A model generated the notes under the pieces. It saw only the letters and a program-made list of their open reading frames with translations. It was not told the origin of the DNA and did no database searches. Shown piece by piece: positions 19,421-29,121 of a DNA stretch of 44,214 nt. How positions within the stretch are numbered: position 1 is the stretch's first letter; each line of letters opens with the position of its first letter. The stretch is from Methanobacteriota archaeon (GTDB taxonomy: Archaea; Thermoplasmatota; Poseidoniia; Poseidoniales; Poseidoniaceae): contig PBET01000012.1 in the NCBI GenBank assembly GCA_002719815.1, positions 1 to 44,214 of the forward strand, in the 5' to 3' direction. Both the position numbers and the translations under genes were made by a program.

Positions 19421-20026
19421 TTGCGAGCAATGTTGACGCTGGTTATCCTTGCATTTTTTCTTCCATTAGCAACATCTGCTCCGAATGGAATTGGAACATC
19501 TGCAGATGAGGGTTGTCTTTGTCATGGGGAAAAGAATGCAGATACTACTGTTCTTGTGACAGGTCTTCCAGAATTCTTTGAAGCCAATACGACATACAAT
19601 TTCTCAATAGAGTTGACTTCAGACAACATTCCTGAAGCGGCTGGAAAGGCTGCTGGAGGTTTTCGTTTGTTGATTTCTGGAGGCATGATTGCCTTTGATG
19701 AGGATGAAGGATTGGTCCAGCCAAAAGATGACGGTTGGACGCATACTGAAGCAGGAAATGCATTACGCAAGTGGAATCTCTCATTCACAAGCCCTATGGA
19801 CAATACCACATTTGTTGACTTTACAATCCACGGGAATGCAGTCAATGGAAACCAGGCTAGTACTGGCGACGAATGGAATCAATTGACCTTCCGTCTCCCA
19901 GGGGCTCTGTATGATGGTGAAATGCTTTCCAACCAATCAAATGAATTTGCACCAACGGATTATCTGCTTGGACTTGTTTCCTTACTTGCCTTGACGCTCA
20001 TCTTGGCCATCACACTTCGTGATTGA
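19421..20026 (+). CDS. Secreted membrane-anchored protein with CxCH motif (choice-of-anchor V/Reeler-like)
   Basis: N-terminal signal, GIGTSADEGCLCHGEKNADTTV, beta-rich domain ending LTFRLPGAL, C-terminal TM. Confidence 0.75.
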   Translation: MRAMLTLVILAFFLPLATSAPNGIGTSADEGCLCHGEKNADTTVLVTGLPEFFEANTTYNFSIELTSDNIPEAAGKAAGGFRLLISGGMIAFDEDEGLVQPKDDGWTHTEAGNALRKWNLSFTSPMDNTTFVDFTIHGNAVNGNQASTGDEWNQLTFRLPGALYDGEMLSNQSNEFAPTDYLLGLVSLLALTLILAITLRD

Positions 20027-21154
20027 TCAATTCACAAACTCGATTGTACTGCTTCGAAGTGCTTTGAGTTGACGTCGTTCCGAAGAACCATGGATTTGTT
20101 CACTCTTGACCCCCGTTAGAACAAGCATGACGCGAATTTCATCATCGAGTTCTTCGTCTACAGCGGTACCCCAAATGATCTTTGCATGAGGCGAGATTCG
20201 TTCGGTAATAATTTGCGCACAACGCTCTGCTTCACCGAGCGTGAGATTGTTGCCACCAACGACGTTGATGAGTGCGCCTCGAGCATCACTGAAGTCGAGA
20301 TCGAGCAATGGCGAGTGCAATGCTTCGAGGGTTGCTTCCTCAGCTCTTCCGGGACCTGATCCAGCACCAAGTCCAATCATTGCAACCCCAGCTCCAGAAT
20401 GGATAACGGCCTTCAAATCTTCAAAGTCAAGATTGACCATTCCATCTCGAGTCAAGAGCTCAGTAACACCAATAATTGAACGGACAAGCAGTTCATCGCC
20501 TACACGGAATGCGCTTGCGAGAGGCAGATCCTTCACGCCCTCAATTTCCAACAAACGCTCATTTGGAATGACAAGAATGGTGTCACAATGTTCTCTCAAG
20601 CGTTCAAGACCCCATTCGGCATTTTCTCGTCGCGTAGCACCTTCGGATTGGAATGGATAAGTGACGACCGCGATGGTCATGGCCCCCTGTTCCTTTGCAA
20701 GACGAGCAATATGCCCTGCTGCACCTGTACCAGAACCACCGCCCATACCTGCTGCAATAATTGCAAGTTGTGTGTCTGTGGTTATGCCGCGTAGTGCCAT
20801 TTCTGATTCCAATGCTGCAGCTTCACCTTTGGTTGGATCTCCACCAGCACCTCGGCCACGTGCCGTGCGCCCAATGAGGACTTTATGTTCAAGGGGGGAC
20901 ATCAGAAGTGCTTGTGCATCCGTGTTGATCGCATACCCCGTGACAAAGGAATTTTCAAACAATCCTTCGGCATCAAGACGGCCTACTGCGTTGCATCCAG
21001 CTCCACCCACTCCATACACACGAATTCGAGGCTGGAGGGATTCCAGAAGCGCACGCAACTCTTCGTCGGTTCCTTGTCCACTTGGCTGTGGCTCGAATTG
21101 TGGTACAACTTCATCATCGGAGAGTTCCAAAACTCGTTCAATCAAATGGCGCAT
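20027..21154 (-). CDS. ftsZ: Cell division protein FtsZ
   Basis: IRVYGVGGAGCNAVGRL, AINTDAQAL, LAIIAAGMGGGSGTGAAGHIARLAKE, VTYPFQSEGATRRENA, INVVGGNNLTLGEAE, IIWGTAVDEEL. Confidence 0.97.
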   Translation of the reverse strand: MRHLIERVLELSDDEVVPQFEPQPSGQGTDEELRALLESLQPRIRVYGVGGAGCNAVGRLDAEGLFENSFVTGYAINTDAQALLMSPLEHKVLIGRTARGRGAGGDPTKGEAAALESEMALRGITTDTQLAIIAAGMGGGSGTGAAGHIARLAKEQGAMTIAVVTYPFQSEGATRRENAEWGLERLREHCDTILVIPNERLLEIEGVKDLPLASAFRVGDELLVRSIIGVTELLTRDGMVNLDFEDLKAVIHSGAGVAMIGLGAGSGPGRAEEATLEALHSPLLDLDFSDARGALINVVGGNNLTLGEAERCAQIITERISPHAKIIWGTAVDEELDDEIRVMLVLTGVKSEQIHGSSERRQLKALRSSTIEFVN

Positions 21155-21232
21155 GGGGCTTATCTTGGCCCAACCTAACTTGAATGTATTGCAACAATCA
21201 TGCTTCCTGAAAGCGGTTTTTCAGGCGATGAA

Positions 21233-22267
21233 TCAATCACGGAGACCTTCTTGCGTGACTTGGTAAACGCACTCGCCATCAGGTAGGTTTGGTGAGTCAA
21301 CAAGTCGTGCAATACGTCGTCCACCCTTGGCTTTTCGCAGGTAGAGTCGGAATGTGGAAGCGTGAGCAAGAACGTGGCCACCAATTGGTTTGGTTGGATC
21401 TCCCCACATTGCATCAGGCTTGGAATGTACTTGATTTGTAACCAGGACAAGGGCGTTGTTGACATCTGCGAGTTGCTTGAGGTCCTTGAGATGGCGGTTT
21501 AGCTTCTGTTGTCGGTTTGCCAACATACCTCGTCCAATAAATTCTGCACGGAAATGGCTTGTCAATGAGTCGACAATTATCATCTTGACATTGAGGCCTT
21601 TGCTCATCCTTTTGATTTCTTCAGCGAGGAGCATTTGGTGAGCAGAGTTGTATGCTCTTGCTACGTGGATACGGCTCAAAACTGTGTCAGGATCGAGCCC
21701 GTGTCCGCGTGCCATCTGGGTGATTCGCTCTGGTCGGAAGGTATCTTCGGTATCGATGTAAAACACATCACCATCAAATCCACCGTCTTCGATGGGCATG
21801 GTACAGTTGACAGCAAGTTGATGCCCAATCTGGGTCTTTCCAGATCCAAATGCACCATAGACTTCGACAAGCGCTTGGGTTTCAAAACCGCCTCCAAGAA
21901 GGTCATCAATCGATTGAACCTTCGAGGAGAGTTTCTGGACTTCTCGACGTCGATCAAGAAGGGCTACACCAGAAACGAATCCACCAATGTTTGCCATTTT
22001 CTTTGCAGCGTTGATGATTTTACCAGCCACAGCTTCTCCGAGTTCTGCTTGTTCTGCAAGATCTGCAGGGGACATGACTGCGAGAGAGAGGAGTTCATCG
22101 AAACCAGCTTCGCGCAGTTTCTCTGCGGTTGCAGGGCCAACGCCGGGGAGGTCTTCGATTTTGACCTCGGGTACTTCTTCATCAGCAACATCCATTGGTA
22201 TCACTTCATCCTCAGTCGGGACTTCATTCTTCTTACTTGTTGTCTTCTTCTTTGTTTTCGTGCTCAT
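21233..22267 (-). CDS. radA: DNA repair and recombination protein RadA
   Basis: HhH region [19 protein letters not shown], Walker [76 protein letters not shown]. Confidence 0.97.
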   Translation of the reverse strand: MSTKTKKKTTSKKNEVPTEDEVIPMDVADEEVPEVKIEDLPGVGPATAEKLREAGFDELLSLAVMSPADLAEQAELGEAVAGKIINAAKKMANIGGFVSGVALLDRRREVQKLSSKVQSIDDLLGGGFETQALVEVYGAFGSGKTQIGHQLAVNCTMPIEDGGFDGDVFYIDTEDTFRPERITQMARGHGLDPDTVLSRIHVARAYNSAHQMLLAEEIKRMSKGLNVKMIIVDSLTSHFRAEFIGRGMLANRQQKLNRHLKDLKQLADVNNALVLVTNQVHSKPDAMWGDPTKPIGGHVLAHASTFRLYLRKAKGGRRIARLVDSPNLPDGECVYQVTQEGLRD

Positions 22268-22383
22268 TGTATCACTCGAGTCAAACCAACGGCTGAGGGT
22301 ATATCAAGCATCAAACGGGAGTACAATCCGAGAAAATGTAAAGTTTGGACGCAGTGATTACGCTTGCATGCGATTTTCACTTT

Positions 22384-23205
22384 TCATTCACTTTCAGAAT
22401 TGTCTTCTTCAGTTTCATCGTTCGATTCGAACGGATTCGGTGACGATTCTTCTTGCTCGTAGAGAATATCCACCACGTGGTTGATGTTCACTCGATCGTT
22501 TCCTTGGTCGATGGTGACGGTCAAATCATGGATGCCCAAATCGGGGAAATTGAGGTCAAAGTCCCACGTACCTGATTGCCCATCTGGGATTTGCTGGGTG
22601 CTGGTGCCTTTGCTGTTTGAATCTGTGTCTGTGAGTTTCCAAGTAACAGTGACCGGACTTCCAGGTGTACCAAAAATACTCGGATTTTCAACAACAGAAT
22701 CAACGATGACTTGCTTTGGACTTGACGCTTCGTTTCCCGGTGTTGTGTTGATTTCCATGGTGTCTGGATCCGCTGAATTTGCTTCACTCCACTCGATCGA
22801 ATGTTCCACTCGTAGCATGACCGTTTGGTTTGCTGTGTTGTCGTTGATATCGGTTGCTGCTAAAATGACTGTATACATTCCATGAATTTGGTATTCGACA
22901 TCGATGTTCGCTGATTCGGAGGCATCGATGCTGATTACTGGACGGCCATCACCAGGGTCGAGGGTGAAGGTTTCCAAACCATAATCCGATGTAGTCCGAG
23001 CAAAATCAAAACTGAACGTCACGCCGGTGAATGAAATCTGGGAACCACCAATAAAGGATTGCTGGATGGTTCCATTGGTTGCATCGTAATGCACGACCAG
23101 ATCGATGAGGTTCTTTTCGCCGGAATCATCATTTCCGAAACAACCTGCAAGCATGGAACACATGAGAACGGTCGACAACAAGAGAACACGTATTCGTCCG
23201 CCCAT
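22384..23205 (-). CDS. Lipoprotein with PKD-like/beta-sandwich domains
   Basis: MGGRIRVLLLSTVLMCSMLAGCFGNDD (lipobox-like LAGC); YQIHGMYTVILAATDINDNTANQTVMLRVEH. Confidence 0.8.
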   Translation of the reverse strand: MGGRIRVLLLSTVLMCSMLAGCFGNDDSGEKNLIDLVVHYDATNGTIQQSFIGGSQISFTGVTFSFDFARTTSDYGLETFTLDPGDGRPVISIDASESANIDVEYQIHGMYTVILAATDINDNTANQTVMLRVEHSIEWSEANSADPDTMEINTTPGNEASSPKQVIVDSVVENPSIFGTPGSPVTVTWKLTDTDSNSKGTSTQQIPDGQSGTWDFDLNFPDLGIHDLTVTIDQGNDRVNINHVVDILYEQEESSPNPFESNDETEEDNSESE

Positions 23206-23305
23206 GCTAATGGTTAGACGTCATCCTTGAAGAAGACAGTGCCGAAAGATGATGAAAAAATACCACATCGGTGGTTTCAAAGGGAAGGACTGTGGCGTTT
23301 GGCTC

Positions 23306-23383
23306 AGCGAGGTGGGGTAGTCTGGATATCCCGTCGGGCTCATAACCCGGAGATCGATGGTTCAAATCCATCCCTCGCTACCA
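23306..23383 (+). tRNA. tRNA-Met (CAT), initiator type, CCA encoded
   Basis: agcgagg...cgggctcataacccg...ggttcaaatcc...cctcgctacca; A1:U72 pair and GGG/CCC next to the anticodon loop, as in archaeal initiators. Confidence 0.95.
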
Positions 23384-23384
23384 A

Positions 23385-24125
23385 CTATGAATATTGATAG
23401 TAATCATGTTTGGGCTGTAAAGAGTCCATTGCGGTCTGCAAGCGCAAATTCGCAGCTTGTACACCGTTGGCGATTTCATCGCATTCCTTTCGGATTCGGT
23501 TGGCCTGTTCTTGGCATGATGGGTCTTGGCGTGGACATGTTTCGAGTACAGCCAAAATCGGATCGATTTGACTTCCAGGCGCATGTTGTGGGCGAATGTA
23601 GTATGCACCGTTTTCCAAAATAACTGGACCTGCTGATTTGACCGCTGCTGCAAGCAAAGGAGCATGCTTTGTCTTCGCACCATCAACTTGACACAACGCA
23701 ACGAGTGCTGCAATATTTCCGGGTGTGGCTTTGTTGGCTTTCATGAAGAACTTTCGAGCTTTACTGTTTTTTCCAGCCTTCATGCAAACGTGGCCAACGG
23801 TTCGAAAATCGTGTTCCATAGGCGTGAGTTTTCCTAATAGTTCGGGTGCATTTTGGAGGAGTATTTTCTCCAATTTCTTCCGCTCCCGAAGAAGAACAGA
23901 AGTCGCTTGCATTGCTAATTTGTGCTTGTTTCGTATCGAAAGGACTTGTGCGAGTATTCGCACACCTTTGACCAGGAGCGCTTGCGTCGCCCCATCCCGT
24001 TGCTTGTTGGCAAGCAACATCGATGTGAATTCACTGGCCATAACCTCAACCATTTCGTAACGTTCCTCTTCAAAATACCGAAGCATCTGCGCAAGTGTCT
24101 GATTTGGATCGGACATTCCAAACAT
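23385..24125 (-). CDS. Hypothetical helical (TPR-like) protein
   Basis: 246-aa ORF with repeat-like helices (VCMKAGKNSKARKFFMKANKATPGNIAALVAL). Confidence 0.75.
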   Translation of the reverse strand: MFGMSDPNQTLAQMLRYFEEERYEMVEVMASEFTSMLLANKQRDGATQALLVKGVRILAQVLSIRNKHKLAMQATSVLLRERKKLEKILLQNAPELLGKLTPMEHDFRTVGHVCMKAGKNSKARKFFMKANKATPGNIAALVALCQVDGAKTKHAPLLAAAVKSAGPVILENGAYYIRPQHAPGSQIDPILAVLETCPRQDPSCQEQANRIRKECDEIANGVQAANLRLQTAMDSLQPKHDYYQYS

Positions 24126-24134
24126 AGGCTCGCC

Positions 24135-24374
24135 TCACTCCTCATTTGCAGTTGTCAATGTTGTTGTATCCACAACGCCATCAAGGGTTCGAATCTGTTG
24201 CAAGATAAGTTTTGACAACTCTGGAAAATCATCAACGCTAATCTTGCAATACGCGTCGTATTCTCCAAACAAAACCATGGCTTCTGAGACTTCAGGCATG
24301 GCGTTTAACATCATGACCACATTTCGTTCTCGCCCCGGCTCCGTAGAGATGAGGACAAGCGCTATTGCGGGCAT
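24135..24374 (-). CDS. Stand-alone Lrp/AsnC ligand-binding (RAM) domain protein
   Basis: IALVLISTEPGRERNVVMMLNAMPEVSEAMVLFGEYDAYCKISVDDFPELSKLILQQIRTLDGVVDTTTLT; no HTH. Confidence 0.88.
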   Translation of the reverse strand: MPAIALVLISTEPGRERNVVMMLNAMPEVSEAMVLFGEYDAYCKISVDDFPELSKLILQQIRTLDGVVDTTTLTTANEE

Positions 24375-24434
24375 GATGTATGATTTACAACCTCATGTTT
24401 AATTCTTCACGTCTTCTGGTTCACTCGAAGTGGG

Positions 24435-24959
24435 ATGTGTCCAAGAGTCGTCGCATTGACCGGAACTCCCGGAACAGGAAAGTCAACACTGGCTGAAGCA
24501 TTGGAACAACATGGTGTGAAAATCTTCCGTTTGGAGGAGATTGCCAGTGAGGTCAATGCGCTCTCAATCGAATCTGATGTCAACGTTGTTGAAACCCTAA
24601 AGCTCTCAGAATGGGTTTGGTCAGGCGACGAACCATGCATTATTGACGGACATCTTTCCCATTATTGTGCCATCGATGCAGCCATCGTCCTACGATGTGC
24701 ACCAGATACATTACGTCAGCGACTCAAGCAACGCGATGGATATGGGCATGAAAAAATCGAATCAAATGTTGAATGGGAACTCATCGCTGGCACGTGGTCA
24801 GATTTGGTCAATCTCCATCCATGCACGAGCGTTCTTGAACTTGATACGACGAATCAATCCATTGATCTTGAGCGTGTTTTACAGTTTCTCGCAAATGGGG
24901 ATGGCGATGGACAAGTCCAAGATGCAATTCACCGTGCGCAAGACTGGATGAATGTTTGA
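24435..24959 (+). CDS. Adenylate kinase-like NTPase (Fap7/AK6 family)
   Basis: Walker A VALTGTPGTGKSTLAEALE; CIIDGHLSHYC; VLRCAPDTLRQRLKQRDGY. Confidence 0.9.
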   Translation: MCPRVVALTGTPGTGKSTLAEALEQHGVKIFRLEEIASEVNALSIESDVNVVETLKLSEWVWSGDEPCIIDGHLSHYCAIDAAIVLRCAPDTLRQRLKQRDGYGHEKIESNVEWELIAGTWSDLVNLHPCTSVLELDTTNQSIDLERVLQFLANGDGDGQVQDAIHRAQDWMNV

Positions 24960-25717
24960 GATGTTGCCGAAAGCATATGACCCTTCTTCCCTTCGTCGAC
25001 CTGATACAGATGGCTCTTGAACAACTCAGAAAACGGTGGGAATCCATTGCATCTCCACTCGTTTCTGGCTTGGGACGAACCAATCCAGCAGTGCTTACCT
25101 GGCTTGCCCTTCCAATAGGTGTCGCAGCAAGCTTTCTTGCATTTACGGCACCGAAAAGTGATACTGGAGCATTGATGCTCATCGGCGCAGCATTGCTCAT
25201 CACGTTCTCGATGATTCTCGACGGTCTCGACGGGCAACTTGCTCGACAAACTGGACAAGTTACGCGCTGGGGCGATTATCTTGACCACACGCTCGATCGT
25301 CTTCTCGATGCAATGTGGGTTATTGCCATCGCTTCAAGTCCGGCATGGGTCGATGACCCTGTTCTCGGTTGGGCTGCCGCTTGGTTTACACTTCTTGGTT
25401 CGTACATGGGGACACAAGCCCAAGCTGTCAGTGGGGGTCGAAATTATCGTGGATTTTCACGAGCAGACCGCACCATCCTGACGATCGCAGCGCTTGCATT
25501 GACAGGAATCTTCTGGTTGATTGGCGTTCAAGATTACGCTTCTGCGCCGATTCCATTCGAGTATCTTGAAATGAATCCACTTTCCGTCATCGTCATCGTA
25601 TCTGGACTTGGTGGAATCTATACGTTCTTCGTACGCTATACGCAAGCAAGGAAGGAAATCATTGCTTTGGATCAAGAGCAACCACTCGCCCAACCCAACC
25701 AAGACGAATCGGAATGA
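24956..25717 (+). CDS. CDP-alcohol phosphatidyltransferase family membrane protein
   Basis: DGLDGQLARQTGQVTRWGDYLDHTLDRLLD fits the CDP-OH-PT motif; several TMs. Confidence 0.92.
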   Translation: MRCCRKHMTLLPFVDLIQMALEQLRKRWESIASPLVSGLGRTNPAVLTWLALPIGVAASFLAFTAPKSDTGALMLIGAALLITFSMILDGLDGQLARQTGQVTRWGDYLDHTLDRLLDAMWVIAIASSPAWVDDPVLGWAAAWFTLLGSYMGTQAQAVSGGRNYRGFSRADRTILTIAALALTGIFWLIGVQDYASAPIPFEYLEMNPLSVIVIVSGLGGIYTFFVRYTQARKEIIALDQEQPLAQPNQDESE

Positions 25718-25756
25718 AAAGAGGGCGAAGAAATAGCATCTTTGTTTCGCACATTA

Positions 25757-25772
25757 TGCGTTATACTCTTAA
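25757..25772 (+). promoter_or_regulatory. Candidate TATA-type promoter for the large surface protein
   Basis: GCGTTATACTCTTAA centred ~29 nt upstream of the GTG/ATG start. Confidence 0.3.
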
Positions 25773-25793
25773 CGGACGGCGGCGACGTATTAC

Positions 25794-28700
25794 GTGATGG
25801 GTGCGAACGCGCAGAACCTTAGTCTCCAACCGAAGGCCGTCATCGTGGTCTTACTCATGATGTTGATGCTTGTCCCATTAACGCCAGTCGCCACTGCTGT
25901 TGATACGAACCCAGACAATTTGCAAGCGCAACACATTGCTGCTGTTTTTGATCCTGTTTCAGAAACGACGACCGTTACATGGCAAAACATTGACACCTAC
26001 AACACGAATGTTCCAAATTATCATTCAGCGACCTACATTGTTCATCGCCACTCCGAGCCGATTACAACCTCGAACATCGATGACGCACAAGTTGTTGACT
26101 CGGTTATTGCATGCCAAGCGAACATCTATGTTCAGTATGCAAATTGTTTGAGTTCAGCAGGCGGGGGGCAGCATCCTGGACACAGTGTTGAGTATCTTGT
26201 CGACGCTGGAACCGATGATACATTCTACTACGCAGTCACCATCGAGTGGGATGATGATGGAACAACCGTTGTCCATCAAGAATTGGACCCAGATGTCTCA
26301 TCCCTCACCATCGGTGTCGAAGAAGTGACGTCCCCAGTCGAGACTCCGTTGTATTTCCAAGCATCGTATTCGCTTGCCGATAGCGAAACAACGCTCACGT
26401 GGATTAACTACCACTCTCCCAATTTGCCGAATACGGATCCCGCTTTGCCAAACACAACCATTCTGATTTGGCGATCAACCGCTGAAATATCTCGCAGCAA
26501 CGGTGGTCTGGTGTATCAAGGGCAAACGGTGGCGACCCTCATTGCAAACATCAGTTCCGACTTGGAGTCTTACGTTTATACCGTACCTCCAAACACGAAC
26601 GAGGAAGCCTACTATGCCATCACCTATTTCATTCCAAACAAAACAGGACCGGGTGAAGACTTTGTCGACTTACGATTTTTGTCAGGTAATGCACTTACCC
26701 AACCAATCCTCGAGGACAATCGTCCACCGTCCCATGTCAGCGTTTTCTCTGTAGCAACAACGTCGGAAAATGATGGTACTGGCGAAACTACAGCAACTTG
26801 GTACGGCGTTCCAGGAGAGACAGGTGAACGATACGATATCTACGTTTCTGGAGCACCATTTACGTCGATTTACAATACGGGTGTAACCTTCCTTGGATCT
26901 GTGTATGAGGATCAACCACTTGAAGATTCAAACAGCCCATACACGTACACTCGACAACTCCCCATCGGAACACTCGGGTGGGCCTATTACTGTGTCGTCA
27001 CCGTTGATGCCATCGGTTTGTTCGATGCTACAACAAGTGGAACGTCTTGTGATACCGTCGAGGAAGATGCCTTTAGCAACTGGGAGAAAGAACCGACCAA
27101 CGTGTATGCTGAATTCATCGGTGACCGTACCGTTCGTGTGACGTGGAACGACCAACTTGGTGTTGAGGGGGAACGCTACCACATCTACTCGAGCCTAAGT
27201 CAAACCAATCCCCAACAATTTGCCACACAAACGACCTATCATGGATTTGTTAACGATAACATCGAAGTGTATGACATTGTCATTGGGCCTGATATTGTAT
27301 CACCCTCTGGTGCACCACTTAGTTGGTACATTTATGTCACAAGTGAGGCACAATACATTCACGCCAACGGCTCTTACGAATATCTGGGTCTAAATCAAAA
27401 CTCATTCGGGCCTATTCTAATCGATATTACGGCGCCCCTCCGAACGTCAATTGTGAACGATGAGAGCCGTGGTGATCTTGGAATCGTCGCCATGGAATGG
27501 GGCAATTTGCAAGAGTTGAATGAAACATACCAAATTTGGCGTCACAATGGAAACCCGTTCGAAGAATCCTCTCTCAGTTCGAGTGATGATGAGGGTTGGG
27601 AACTTGTCCTTGATGAGATTCAACCAGGACTTGACACCTCACCAACCGTCATTCGAAACGTTCCGATTCAACCCGATTCCGAACAAGATGCATACTATGC
27701 GGTGACCGTTTGCGATGAATTCAACAATTGCAATCTCGAGATTCTTGAAGGTATGACGGGCAATTCACGTCTTGTACGTGAGGACGCCAAGCCACCAACA
27801 GTCGGGATGGAATTGGTCGATGAAGAGGGTGTTCCATACACGAGCCCTTCATTGGTTCCCGGCCTTTACAAGGTGAAAATAGAATCGAGTGAACTTCTCT
27901 CAGTCCCTCCAGTGATCGAAGTATTCTCCACTGCAGGTTACAATGAGACAGGGGATGGTGCGGAGATGACACAGGTCAGCCTCAATCTCAACAACGATGA
28001 GAAAGGGCCAGAATATACCTACGAATTTAGAATCTCTGCTACCGAATCTGCAAGTGACCTCACGATTCGAATCACCCTTGTTGATGAGGCCGACAATCTA
28101 GGAATTATCACCGATACGTCCTACAAGATCGATGCAAAAACTCCCACCATCGCAGTCTATGCTCCTTCCCCTTCGTCAGAGGGTTCGAAGTATCTCTATG
28201 GAAACAAAATCAATCTGATGTTCGCTGCAGAAGACGATGTTCAAATCGCTGAACTCCAATATCGATTTACCTTCAACTATGGAGGTCTTACCGGTGTTAC
28301 CAGCACATCTCCATGGGCCAATGCAGAGGGAGTTACCGATGTTGACGGAGATGGAACCTCACTCGTGAGTGACATGGAGTTTTCTGCAGGAACGTTTGAT
28401 GCAGGTCAGCATGCAATTACTGTACGCGCACTTGATACAGCTGGAAACTCAAAGACGGCCCAAGTTGTCTTCGTTGTCGATTATTGCCGAAACAACCTCG
28501 AAGGAGAAACCGTGTGTACTTTCGAAGAAAATCTCAAACCAGAACCAGAACCAGAAGTTATTACACCATCAATGACCGAGCCACCGTATGTTTTGGTTTG
28601 GATCGCTCTTGTGGTGAACATCGTGATTTTCGTCGTTGCCTTGTTGATTGTACAAATTAGCCTGTCAGGGCCGAAAAAGAAGAAGAAGGGTGGAGACGAT

Positions 28701-29105
28701 GATGAGGACGATGATTGGATGTCCGAATTTATCGGAACAACCCAAGAAGTTGACATGGATGACATCACAGGTACTGGTTCTGCAACACAGGCAAAACCAG
28801 AGGAAGAAAACAAATCAGAACCTGAACCTGAAGAAGAAGATGATCCGTTTGCGGTCAATGTTGTCCAGCGAAAGACACGTCGAAAGAAGAAGGTTGAGGA
28901 AGAAGAAGACGACGATGATGACGACGATGACCTTTCCTGGGCTGGACTCGACGATGACGACGATGATGATGATGACGATGATGATGACGATGATGATGAC
29001 GACGAGGACGAGAAACCACGTAAGCGTCCAGTCCGTAAGCGACCTGCTCGAAAGGCTGCTCCAACTCGCAAGCGCCCAGTCCGCCGAAAGAAGAGCGATG
29101 ATTGA
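25794..29105 (+). CDS. Large membrane-anchored surface protein with repeated Fn3-like modules and polyampholytic cytoplasmic tail
   Basis: Signal-like N-terminus; recurring beta-modules with Y-x-I-(Y/W)-R-like motifs; C-terminal TM VLVWIALVVNIVIFVVALLIVQI; tail with long Asp tracts then KPRKRPVRKRPARKAAPTRKRPVRRKKSDD. Start GTG 25794 or ATG 25797. Confidence 0.88.
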   Translation: MMGANAQNLSLQPKAVIVVLLMMLMLVPLTPVATAVDTNPDNLQAQHIAAVFDPVSETTTVTWQNIDTYNTNVPNYHSATYIVHRHSEPITTSNIDDAQVVDSVIACQANIYVQYANCLSSAGGGQHPGHSVEYLVDAGTDDTFYYAVTIEWDDDGTTVVHQELDPDVSSLTIGVEEVTSPVETPLYFQASYSLADSETTLTWINYHSPNLPNTDPALPNTTILIWRSTAEISRSNGGLVYQGQTVATLIANISSDLESYVYTVPPNTNEEAYYAITYFIPNKTGPGEDFVDLRFLSGNALTQPILEDNRPPSHVSVFSVATTSENDGTGETTATWYGVPGETGERYDIYVSGAPFTSIYNTGVTFLGSVYEDQPLEDSNSPYTYTRQLPIGTLGWAYYCVVTVDAIGLFDATTSGTSCDTVEEDAFSNWEKEPTNVYAEFIGDRTVRVTWNDQLGVEGERYHIYSSLSQTNPQQFATQTTYHGFVNDNIEVYDIVIGPDIVSPSGAPLSWYIYVTSEAQYIHANGSYEYLGLNQNSFGPILIDITAPLRTSIVNDESRGDLGIVAMEWGNLQELNETYQIWRHNGNPFEESSLSSSDDEGWELVLDEIQPGLDTSPTVIRNVPIQPDSEQDAYYAVTVCDEFNNCNLEILEGMTGNSRLVREDAKPPTVGMELVDEEGVPYTSPSLVPGLYKVKIESSELLSVPPVIEVFSTAGYNETGDGAEMTQVSLNLNNDEKGPEYTYEFRISATESASDLTIRITLVDEADNLGIITDTSYKIDAKTPTIAVYAPSPSSEGSKYLYGNKINLMFAAEDDVQIAELQYRFTFNYGGLTGVTSTSPWANAEGVTDVDGDGTSLVSDMEFSAGTFDAGQHAITVRALDTAGNSKTAQVVFVVDYCRNNLEGETVCTFEENLKPEPEPEVITPSMTEPPYVLVWIALVVNIVIFVVALLIVQISLSGPKKKKKGGDDDEDDDWMSEFIGTTQEVDMDDITGTGSATQAKPEEENKSEPEPEEEDDPFAVNVVQRKTRRKKKVEEEEDDDDDDDDLSWAGLDDDDDDDDDDDDDDDDDDEDEKPRKRPVRKRPARKAAPTRKRPVRRKKSDD
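28950..29013 (+). repeat. GAY (Asp-codon) low-complexity tract
   Basis: gacgatgacgacgatgatgatgatgacgatgatgatgacgatgatgatgacgacgaggacgag, in frame. Confidence 0.9.
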
Positions 29106-29121
29106 TCGGTAGGTGCAGTCA

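Noticed and set aside
21635-22484. Forward ORFs overlapping radA
   Set aside because: Shadow ORFs of the strongly supported radA gene.
28950-29013. GAY tract as a microsatellite or CRISPR-like repeat
   Set aside because: It is in-frame coding low complexity with no spacer structure.
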